The position numbers and the translations under genes were made by a program. This document shows, one piece after another, positions 9,510-16,816 of a DNA stretch of 64,000 nt (position 1 is its first letter; every line of letters begins with the position of its first letter). The notes beneath the pieces are model-generated. The model was not told where the DNA came from, did no database searches, and saw nothing but the letters and a program-made list of their open reading frames with translations. The stretch comes from Anderseniella sp963700735. Its GTDB lineage: Bacteria; Pseudomonadota; Alphaproteobacteria; Rhizobiales; Aestuariivirgaceae. The stretch lies in contig CAVOYR010000007.1 in the NCBI GenBank assembly GCA_963700735.1, forward strand, positions 372,001-436,000, in the 5' to 3' direction.

Positions 9510-10731
9510 ACCGCTCTGGAGCCGGCGCGATCTCGCGTGGCCCGGTTGACGTGACCTCCAGGATCGACAGCCCGCGCTGGATCAGTCCCGACTGCTTGAA
9601 CCTGAACAGCCCGTTGACGCCCTTGAACCCTTCAGGGTTGGTGATCGCACTGGCTGCCACCCGGCCCCCGGGTGCGTTGCCGCTGACGATGATGGCAAGA
9701 CTGACCGCATCGTAGGCGAGGCTGGCGATGCGTGGTGGTGAATTGCCGTAGGCCTGCCGGTAGCGGGCGTCGAACCGGTCGATCAGGGCAGGCGAGACAC
9801 CCGCATACCAGCCACCGTTCATCAGGGTCATTGATGACGTGGCCCGGTCATCCCACAGGCCGGTCCCGAGCATCCTGATCTGGCCGGGCTGCACGCCTGA
9901 GTTGGCAAGGGCATTGGTGGCAGCTGCCAGCATTTCCCCGCCTTCCGGCAGGAACAGTGCCTGGATGTTGTTGGTCGGGTTGGCAATCTTGCCGGCCACG
10001 GCCTGCCCGGTGCTGCTGACCGACGAGGCATTGCGGGCAAACCTGTCGTTGGACACCACCTGGATGCCTGCGCGGCCTGCTGCCTCTGTGAGCGCTTGCT
10101 CGGCAGTATTGCCATAGGCACTTTGCGGAATCATGGCCGCGACGTTGCTGATGCCCTGCTTGCTCGCATAGCGCATCAGGTTGGCAACCTCTTCGCCCGG
10201 CAGGAAGCTCATCAGGTAGACATTGTTGCCGGCCACGCTTGCAACCGACGAAAATGCAATCACCGGCACGCCACGCTGGCTGGCAATCGGGGCAACGGTC
10301 TGGACTTCCGACGACAGCAACGGACCGAGAATCAGCCCCGCCCCTTCGTTGAGTGCAGCGTTGGCCGCCACGCGCGCGCCGTCTGCATTGCCCTGGGTAT
10401 CCTTGGTGATCAACTGGATGTTCCTGCTACCGGAGTCGAGCAAGGCTGCCTCGGCCGCATTCTTCAGGGCCTTGCCGATTACCGCCGTCTGGCCGGATGC
10501 TGACAACGGCAGCAGCAGCGCTACCTTGATTGGACCGCTGGAGACAGGAGGTGCTGGCTGGTTCTGTTCGCCCGTCTGCGCCTGTCCGGCGCCGGGCTTG
10601 TCGTCCTTGAACAGTCCGCCCATGTTGACGCCGCCGGTCGAGCAGGCCTGCAGCAACACGGCAATCAATGTCATTGCAAGTGTCTTCAGGCAAAGTCTGA
10701 TCATGTTGCGCGGCATGGTCTTGACGTTCAT
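9493..10731 (-). CDS. LpoA-like penicillin-binding protein activator (periplasmic-binding-fold lipoprotein)
   Basis: A 412-residue predicted lipoprotein. The N-terminus has a basic patch (MPRNMIRLCLK), a hydrophobic stretch and the lipobox LLQAC. A Pro/Gly/Gln-rich linker is followed by a type I periplasmic-binding fold similar to branched-chain amino acid receptors and the LpoA C-domain (PIKVALLLPLSASGQTAVIGKAL, GAGLILGPLLSSEVQTVAPIA, GVPVIAFSS). LpoA proteins activate class A PBPs; in alphaproteobacteria the role is inferred only. The start is the ATG at 10731, preceded by GGGGG on the coding strand; the frame extends to 10761 and an ATG at 10716 is possible. Confidence 0.85.
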   Translation of the reverse strand: MNVKTMPRNMIRLCLKTLAMTLIAVLLQACSTGGVNMGGLFKDDKPGAGQAQTGEQNQPAPPVSSGPIKVALLLPLSASGQTAVIGKALKNAAEAALLDSGSRNIQLITKDTQGNADGARVAANAALNEGAGLILGPLLSSEVQTVAPIASQRGVPVIAFSSVASVAGNNVYLMSFLPGEEVANLMRYASKQGISNVAAMIPQSAYGNTAEQALTEAAGRAGIQVVSNDRFARNASSVSSTGQAVAGKIANPTNNIQALFLPEGGEMLAAATNALANSGVQPGQIRMLGTGLWDDRATSSMTLMNGGWYAGVSPALIDRFDARYRQAYGNSPPRIASLAYDAVSLAIIVSGNAPGGRVAASAITNPEGFKGVNGLFRFKQSGLIQRGLSILEVTSTGPREIAPAPERFSAGL

Positions 10732-10846
10732 GATACCCCCGTATTGTGCCGTCCAGGACATCGTCAGGCTGTGACCCGTCCGACTTCCACGTTCTCCTTA
10801 GCTGCATTCGCAGCGTGATTCAAACGATCCAGGTTCAGCAAAAACC

Positions 10847-11743
10847 ATGCCTGAGGACAACTCAAAGCCGCAATTTACCGTTGACGGAGCGACTTTCACG
10901 GCCCGGCCGCTGGTTTCTGGCCTGCATCTGGTCGCCACGCCACTGGGCAACCTGGGCGATGTATCCTTCCGGGCACTGTCTGCGCTCGCCGCCGCAGATG
11001 TCGTCCTGTGCGAGGATACCCGTGTCACCTCGCGGTTGCTTGGCAGGTTCTCCATTGCCACCAGAATGCGGCCCTACCACGACCATAACGCAGCCCAGGT
11101 ACGCCCCGCCATACTGGAGCAGATGCAGGCCGGCGGGCGCGTGGTGCTGGTCTCGGATGCTGGCATGCCGGCGGTCTCGGACCCCGGCTACAAGCTTGTC
11201 CGCGACTGTGTCATGCTGGACATACCCGTGGACGTCATTCCCGGACCAACTGCGCCGGTCACGGCGCTGGTCCTGTCGGGCCTGCCAACGGACCGGTTCA
11301 TGTTTGCCGGTTTCCTGCCTGCCCGGTCCGGCCAGCGCAGGGCTGCAATGTCCGAACTGGCCAGTGTTCCCGCAACACTCGTTTTTTTCGAAAGCGCCAA
11401 CCGGCTTGCGGCCAGCCTTGCGGACATGGTGGCGGTTTGGCCGGAACGGCAGGTTGCGGTTACCCGGGAACTGACCAAGCTGCACCAGGAAGTGCTGCGG
11501 GGAACAGCCGGTGAAATTGGCGAGCAGCTTGATGCGCGCGGGCCTGTGAAGGGTGAAATCACCATCGTCGTCGGCCCGCCCGCCGAGGCCCCGGTTGCAG
11601 ACGGGGCAATCGTGGAAGACAGGCTGGCAGAACTGCTGAAAACAAACTCGGCCAGCAAGGCAGCGGCGCAACTCGCCCGCGAAACACGCAGGCCAAGGGC
11701 TGAGCTTTATGATCTCGCCATGAAGCTGAAGGGTGAGGGTTGA
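10847..11743 (+). CDS. rsmI: 16S rRNA (cytidine(1402)-2'-O)-methyltransferase RsmI
   Basis: SAM-dependent tetrapyrrole-methylase-fold enzyme that methylates C1402 of 16S rRNA. The 298-residue protein has LHLVATPLGNLGDVSFRAL, the DVVLCEDTRVTSRLL segment, VVLVSDAGMPAVSDPGYKLV (the SAM-binding GMP/SDPG loop) and VIPGPTAPVTALVLSGLP, all RsmI hallmarks. It is divergent from the LpoA-like gene, the conserved arrangement around rsmI in proteobacteria, and its stop touches the next gene (TGATG). Confidence 0.97.
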   Translation: MPEDNSKPQFTVDGATFTARPLVSGLHLVATPLGNLGDVSFRALSALAAADVVLCEDTRVTSRLLGRFSIATRMRPYHDHNAAQVRPAILEQMQAGGRVVLVSDAGMPAVSDPGYKLVRDCVMLDIPVDVIPGPTAPVTALVLSGLPTDRFMFAGFLPARSGQRRAAMSELASVPATLVFFESANRLAASLADMVAVWPERQVAVTRELTKLHQEVLRGTAGEIGEQLDARGPVKGEITIVVGPPAEAPVADGAIVEDRLAELLKTNSASKAAAQLARETRRPRAELYDLAMKLKGEG

Positions 11744-12123
11744 TGTCCCCGGATATCTCGCCCAAGCGCCAGCAGGCTGAACGCCGCGGCCATTCCGCCG
11801 AGGCGCGCGCTGCACTGATGTTGCGCCTGAAGGGTTACCGGGTGCTCGACCGGCGCTGGAAATCGCCTGCCGGCGAGATTGACCTGGTGGTGCGTAAGGG
11901 CAGTGTGATCGCATTCGTCGAGGTCAAGGCGCGGCTCAGCGCCGATGAGGCCGTCGCGTCCGTCTCCCCGCACCAGCGTCGCCGCATCGTCAATGCCGCG
12001 CATCACTGGCTGGGCGAGAATCCCGCCGCCTCGGATTGCGATTGCCGCTTTGACATCGTCATGGTCACGCCCTACCAGTGGCCGCTTCACCTTGCCAACG
12101 CGTTTGCTGCTGACGATCAGTAG
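11743..12123 (+). CDS. YraN family (UPF0102) putative endonuclease
   Basis: A 126-residue small nuclease-fold protein. Features are AERRGHSAEARAALMLRLKGY, then GEIDLVVRKGSVIAFVEVKAR, where the D and E-x-K residues match the PD-(D/E)xK catalytic arrangement. The molecular function of UPF0102 is not established; a Holliday-junction-resolvase-like fold is known from homologs. The ATG at 11743 overlaps the rsmI stop by one base (a TTG 3 bases earlier is also in frame). The rsmI-yraN-gshB order is common in Hyphomicrobiales. Confidence 0.9.
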   Translation: MSPDISPKRQQAERRGHSAEARAALMLRLKGYRVLDRRWKSPAGEIDLVVRKGSVIAFVEVKARLSADEAVASVSPHQRRRIVNAAHHWLGENPAASDCDCRFDIVMVTPYQWPLHLANAFAADDQ

Positions 12124-12145
12124 CCCCAGCCGGAGACTGTTTCAC

Positions 12146-13087
12146 ATGGCCCTCAAGGTTGCCGTCCAGATGGACCCCATCGAGCGGATCGATATCCGTG
12201 GCGATTCCACGTTCGCACTGATGCTCGAAGCCCAGGCGCGCGGTCATTCCCTGTTCGTCTATCATGCCGATACGCTGGCCTTGCGCGACGGGGCGCTTTC
12301 CGCCACCGGGACCGACGTGCGCGTGCGCGATGAAATTGGCAACCACTTCGAGGCAGGCGAGTCTCGCCTCGCGGACCTGTCGGGTTTCGACACCGTGCTG
12401 ATGCGGCAGGACCCGCCATTCGACATGAACTACATCACCTACACCCACATGCTCGAGGCGATTCACCCGAAAACGCTGGTGGTCAACGATCCGGCTGAAG
12501 TCAGGAACGCGCCCGAGAAGCTGTACGTGCTGCAATATACCGACTTCATGCCGCCAACCCTGATCTCTCGCGACCCGCGCAGGCTTGCAGCGTTTCGCGA
12601 CGAGCATGGCGACATCATCCTTAAGCCGCTCTACGGCAATGGTGGGGCCGGCGTTTTCCGGCTGGCGCATGGCGACGAGAACTTTGCCTCGCTGATGGAG
12701 ATGTTTACCCAGGCGTTCCGGGAACCGTTCATCGCCCAGAAATACCTGCCGGACGTTAAGAAGGGCGACAAGCGCATCATCCTGGTCGAGGGCGAGCCTG
12801 TCGGGGCGATCAACCGGGTTCCGGCAGTGGGCGAAACCCGCTCCAACATGCACGTTGGCGGAAGGCCCGAGCCAACCGAACTGACTGCGCGCGAGCGTGA
12901 GATTTGTGCCGCCATCGGCCCCGACCTGAAGCGGCGCGGGCTGATCTTTGTCGGCATCGATGTGATCGGTGACTACATGACGGAGATCAATGTCACCTCG
13001 CCCACCGGCATCCGCGAGGTGAAGAAGTTCGGCGGGGCAGACATTGCCGCCCTCGTGTGGGATGCAATCCAGGCCCGGATCGGTTAG
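12146..13087 (+). CDS. gshB: Glutathione synthetase
   Basis: Joins gamma-glutamylcysteine and glycine using ATP. The 313-residue protein is an ATP-grasp enzyme: N-terminal MALKVAVQMDPIERIDIRGDST, the PPFDMNYITYTHMLE segment, ILKPLYGNGGAGVFRL (ATP-binding lysine and glycine loop), QKYLPDVKKGDKRIILVEGEPVGAINRVP, and the metal-binding FVGIDVIGDYMTEINVTSPTGI. The ORF is open upstream to 11945 but that part overlaps yraN out of frame; homology begins at 12146, 22 bases after yraN. Confidence 0.97.
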   Translation: MALKVAVQMDPIERIDIRGDSTFALMLEAQARGHSLFVYHADTLALRDGALSATGTDVRVRDEIGNHFEAGESRLADLSGFDTVLMRQDPPFDMNYITYTHMLEAIHPKTLVVNDPAEVRNAPEKLYVLQYTDFMPPTLISRDPRRLAAFRDEHGDIILKPLYGNGGAGVFRLAHGDENFASLMEMFTQAFREPFIAQKYLPDVKKGDKRIILVEGEPVGAINRVPAVGETRSNMHVGGRPEPTELTAREREICAAIGPDLKRRGLIFVGIDVIGDYMTEINVTSPTGIREVKKFGGADIAALVWDAIQARIG

Positions 13088-13112
13088 CGCCCAACACGTT
13101 CCCTTTCTGTTC

Positions 13113-13140
13113 TTGACGCTGTGCCGGGTTCATGTATGTT
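13113..13140 (+). promoter_or_regulatory. Sigma-70-type promoter candidate for the ComM-like gene
   Basis: TTGACG (13113-13118), a 16-base spacer, then TATGTT (13135-13140). It lies in the 82-base gap after gshB and 30 bases before the ComM-like ATG, which also has a strong ribosome site (AGGAGG at 13158-13163). Confidence 0.45.
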
Positions 13141-13169
13141 GACTGAGAGTCAGCTTCAGGAGGCGGCGC

Positions 13170-14702
13170 ATGGTCGCGCGGGTAGCAACAGTGGCATTCA
13201 GGGGCATGGAGGCCGTGCCTGTCGACGTGCAGGTTCACATGGCGTCCGGCATCGTCGCCTTCTCGGTGGTCGGGCTTGGTGACAAGGCGGTTGGCGAAAG
13301 CCGCGAACGGGTGCGGGCGGCGCTGTCTGCCATCGGTCTGGCCCTGCCGGCCAAGCGCATTACCGTCAATCTGGCACCGGCGGACCTGCCAAAGGAAGGC
13401 AGTCACTATGACCTGCCCATCGCGGTTGGCCTGTTGACCGCCATGGGCATTTTGCCGGCCGATTTTACCAGCCGCTATCTGGTGCTGGGAGAACTGTCGC
13501 TCGACGGCAAGGTGGAGCCGGTCAATGGCGTGCTGCCGGCCGCCATGGCCGCAACCGGTCGGGATCTCGGCCTCATCTGCCCCCACGAATGCGGACCGGA
13601 GGCGGCGTGGGCGTCCGATGAACTCGACATTCTGGCTGTCGGATCATTGATCCAGGTGTTGAACCACATGAAGGGCACGCAGGTCCTGTCGCGTCCCGTC
13701 GCCAAGATCGCCACGCAAACTGGCGCGATGCCCGATCTGAGGGACGTGAAGGGCCAGGAAAGTGCCAAGCGCGCGCTGGAGGTCGCTGCCGCCGGTGGTC
13801 ATCACATGCTCATGGTCGGCCCGCCTGGTGCGGGCAAGTCCATGCTGGCGTCGCGCATGCCGTCAATCCTGCCGCCGATGGACGCGGCCGAGATGCTCGA
13901 GGTTTCCACCATTGCATCGGTTGCCGGTGAGTTGCGGCAAAGCGGCCTGACCACCGTTCGCCCCTACAGGGCACCGCACCATTCGGCGTCACAGGCGGCG
14001 CTGGTGGGCGGTGGTCATCGTGCCTTGCCGGGCGAGATGGTGCTTGCCCACAACGGCGTCCTTTTCCTTGACGAGTTGCCCGAGTTTCAGCCCCGCGCTC
14101 TGGAGGCGTTGCGCCAGCCGATGGAGTCAGGCGAGGCCGTCATTGCGCGCGCCAATCATCACGTCTCGTACCCGGCCCGCTTCCAGCTGGTCGCCGCCAT
14201 GAACCCGTGCAAATGCGGCATGGCCGGTGAACCGGGCCATGTCTGCAAGCGCGGCCCGCGCTGTGCGGCGGACTACCAGGCGCGCATTTCCGGTCCCCTG
14301 ATCGACCGCATGGACATCCAGATCGAGCTGTCTGCGGTTCGCGCAGGTGACCTGACATTGCCACCGCCTGCAGAAGGCTCGGCAGAAGTGGCAGCCCGGG
14401 TGGCCGCTGCCCGCGCCATCCAGCGCGACCGTGCCGAAATGCTCGGCCGGCCGGACCTGCGGACCAACGCCCACCTTGACGGTGCCCTGCTCGAACAGAT
14501 TGCCAGGCCGGACGCACCGGGGCTCGCACTGCTCACCGATGCAGCCAACGCCTTGAACCTCTCGGCGCGCGGCTATCACCGGGTACTGCGGCTGGCCCGC
14601 ACGCTGGCCGACCTCGATGGCAACGAAACCGTGTCCCGGTTGAACATCGCCGAGGCGGTCAGTTATCGCCAGCGTCTGGCCAGCTTTCAGCTTGCCGCCT
14701 GA
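13170..14702 (+). CDS. YifB/ComM family Mg-chelatase-like AAA ATPase
   Basis: ComM is a hexameric helicase that promotes branch migration during natural transformation; YifB homologs occur in many non-competent species. The 510-residue protein has the N-terminal S5/Lon-protease-like domain (VDVQVHMASGIVAFSVVGL), a Walker A loop in MLMVGPPGAGKSMLASR, RPYRAPHHSASQAALVGGG, a Walker B in GVLFLDELPEFQ, the zinc-like NPCKCGMAGEPGHVCKRGPRC, and a C-terminal MCM/Mg-chelatase lid. It sits directly downstream of gshB, as in other Hyphomicrobiales. Confidence 0.93.
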   Translation: MVARVATVAFRGMEAVPVDVQVHMASGIVAFSVVGLGDKAVGESRERVRAALSAIGLALPAKRITVNLAPADLPKEGSHYDLPIAVGLLTAMGILPADFTSRYLVLGELSLDGKVEPVNGVLPAAMAATGRDLGLICPHECGPEAAWASDELDILAVGSLIQVLNHMKGTQVLSRPVAKIATQTGAMPDLRDVKGQESAKRALEVAAAGGHHMLMVGPPGAGKSMLASRMPSILPPMDAAEMLEVSTIASVAGELRQSGLTTVRPYRAPHHSASQAALVGGGHRALPGEMVLAHNGVLFLDELPEFQPRALEALRQPMESGEAVIARANHHVSYPARFQLVAAMNPCKCGMAGEPGHVCKRGPRCAADYQARISGPLIDRMDIQIELSAVRAGDLTLPPPAEGSAEVAARVAAARAIQRDRAEMLGRPDLRTNAHLDGALLEQIARPDAPGLALLTDAANALNLSARGYHRVLRLARTLADLDGNETVSRLNIAEAVSYRQRLASFQLAA

Positions 14703-14839
14703 CGCGGGACCTGACCCCGCAGTGTCCCGGTCATCCCGGCCCGATCATTAAAGTTTTAGCGATCCTGCTAGCCCGGTCCTAACGCCCCCTGTGTCATGAC
14801 GTTGCATGGAGGAGCCTTCGTAACTGAAGGATTGAACGG

Positions 14840-16738
14840 GTGGAGCGTACTGATCTTACCGGCATGCCGCGCGAGCGCAGGCAGACCCGACGGGCAATCA
14901 CGCTGTCCGGACTGCAAGGCCGTGTCCTCACCCTCGTTGCCATCGCCACAGGCCTCGTGGCAATCATGATCGCATCCAATCTGCTGGCCGCTGCCCGCAA
15001 TGACGAGACGTGGATGCTGATCGCACGCGTCACGCTAGCAGGCCTGTTGCTGTTTCTGTTCGGCAGCGTGCTTCACGTCTGGCGGCTGGCCCGGCAGCAC
15101 CTGGCCGATCTGCAGAATGCCCTGTCACAGTTGCGCGAAGCCCGCGCCGCAGCCGACACGGCCAATGCCGCGAAGTCACGGTTTCTTGCAACAATATCCC
15201 ATGAACTGCGCACACCGTTGAACGGCGTTCTTGGCATGACCGGCCTGCTGCTGGACACGCGCTTGTCTGGCGAGCAGAAGACCTATGCCGACGCTGTCGA
15301 TACATCTGCGAGATCGCTGCTCTCGATTATCGACGAACTGCTCGACGCAGCTCGCTCGGAGGCGGGTGAGCTGGTCGTGACGCGGGGCGATGTCAATCTT
15401 GCGGACCTGCTCGAGTCGGTCATCGAACTGCTCGCCCCGCGCGCCCATGCCAAGCAGATCGAGGTCGCCTGCTACATCTCGCCCCTTCTGCCCAATACAC
15501 TGGTTGGCGATGCACAACGGTTGCGTCAGGTGTTGCTGAACATCATTGGCAACGCGGTAAAGTTCACACCGTCCGGTGGCGTCACCGTGAGCGTCGAGTG
15601 GGGTCCCACATCGAACAGCGTCCGCTTCAGTGTCAGCGATACCGGCCATGGCATTCCTGCCGGCGAGATTTCGGCGGTGTTCGATCGCTTCGTGCAATCT
15701 TCGCTTGCCGAAACACAGGCAGCTGGCGGAACAGGCCTCGGCCTGTCGATCACCCGCGACCTGGTGCATCTCATGGGAGGCAGCATTTCGGTCGAAAGCG
15801 AGGTGGGCAAGGGATCGACGTTCCTCATCGATATCTCGATGCCCCCTGCGGATGCCGGTCACTCCTGCGCCTTCGAGGCAGCCTTGCGTTCGGCTGAAGT
15901 GTTTGTGGCGATGCCGGATGGGCCAAGCCGCACCACCGTGCAGCGCTACCTGTGTGATCACGAGGCAGTAATCCATTCGACCGGTTGTCTCGAGCACCTC
16001 ATGTCGTTGCTGAAGGCCGCCGGCGCTGTCCCTGCTGGAGACCGCAAGCCGGTCGTATTGCTGGATGCAGCCCTGTGCGGCTCTTCAGGTGAGGTCAGGG
16101 CCTTGGCCAGAAAGCTGCAGCGGCTGGCGCGGGTGTGGGTGCTGCTGAGGCCTGAAGAACGGCGTGCCCATCGAGCCCTGATCGAGGATCCGGCGATCGG
16201 ATACCTGGTCAAGCCGGTACGCCAGTCCACCCTGCTGCAGCAATTGTCCAGCGCCGCGCGTGGCTGCAATGAAACATCCCGCACCAAATCGCGAAGCCGT
16301 GCGGCCGACCTCAAGGAGCACCCTGGCAACAGATTGCGGGTCGCGCTCGTGGAAGACAATCCGATCAACCGGCTTTTGGCTGAGCGCATGCTCGCCTCTG
16401 CCGGCATGCGGGTTGAACACTTCGAAACCGGCGAAAAGGCACTCGCCGTCATGGGTGAAGGACTGACCACCTCCGGCAGCACGGGGTTTGATGTCGTGCT
16501 GATGGATATCCAGATGCCGGGTATTGACGGTCTCGAAACCACCCGGCGGCTGCGCGCACTTGAGAAGCAGCATGCCCGGGCCGGTGTGGTCCCGGTTCTG
16601 GCCCTGTCGGCAAATGCCCGCCGCGATGATCAGAAGGCCAGTCTGGCAGCCGGCATGAACGGCTATCTCGCCAAACCGTTTGATCGCACCGATCTCGAGC
16701 AGGCGATCATGCACCTCGCCCTGGACAAGGCCGCCTGA
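14840..16738 (+). CDS. Membrane-bound hybrid sensor histidine kinase/response regulator
   Basis: A 632-residue two-component protein that starts at GTG with AAGGA 9 bases upstream. Two membrane segments lie at about 29-50 and 60-80 with almost no periplasmic loop, so it probably senses through the membrane or the cytoplasm. A short coiled coil leads to the HisKA box ISHELRTPLNGVLG with His121. The HATPase_c domain shows the N box (NIIGNAVKFTPSGG), a G1 box (VSDTGHGIP) and GGTGLGLSI. A degenerate receiver follows (about 350-480) and a canonical receiver ends the protein (VEDNPINRLLAERML, phospho-acceptor near Asp556 in VVLMDIQMPG, KPF motif). The ligand is unknown. Confidence 0.9.
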   Translation: MERTDLTGMPRERRQTRRAITLSGLQGRVLTLVAIATGLVAIMIASNLLAAARNDETWMLIARVTLAGLLLFLFGSVLHVWRLARQHLADLQNALSQLREARAAADTANAAKSRFLATISHELRTPLNGVLGMTGLLLDTRLSGEQKTYADAVDTSARSLLSIIDELLDAARSEAGELVVTRGDVNLADLLESVIELLAPRAHAKQIEVACYISPLLPNTLVGDAQRLRQVLLNIIGNAVKFTPSGGVTVSVEWGPTSNSVRFSVSDTGHGIPAGEISAVFDRFVQSSLAETQAAGGTGLGLSITRDLVHLMGGSISVESEVGKGSTFLIDISMPPADAGHSCAFEAALRSAEVFVAMPDGPSRTTVQRYLCDHEAVIHSTGCLEHLMSLLKAAGAVPAGDRKPVVLLDAALCGSSGEVRALARKLQRLARVWVLLRPEERRAHRALIEDPAIGYLVKPVRQSTLLQQLSSAARGCNETSRTKSRSRAADLKEHPGNRLRVALVEDNPINRLLAERMLASAGMRVEHFETGEKALAVMGEGLTTSGSTGFDVVLMDIQMPGIDGLETTRRLRALEKQHARAGVVPVLALSANARRDDQKASLAAGMNGYLAKPFDRTDLEQAIMHLALDKAA

Positions 16739-16816
16739 GACCAGTGATTTTTGCCTTGTGGATGGCAGCATCAAGCTGGACGACGCCATCGGCCACAATC
16801 GGCTATGGTCTGGCCC

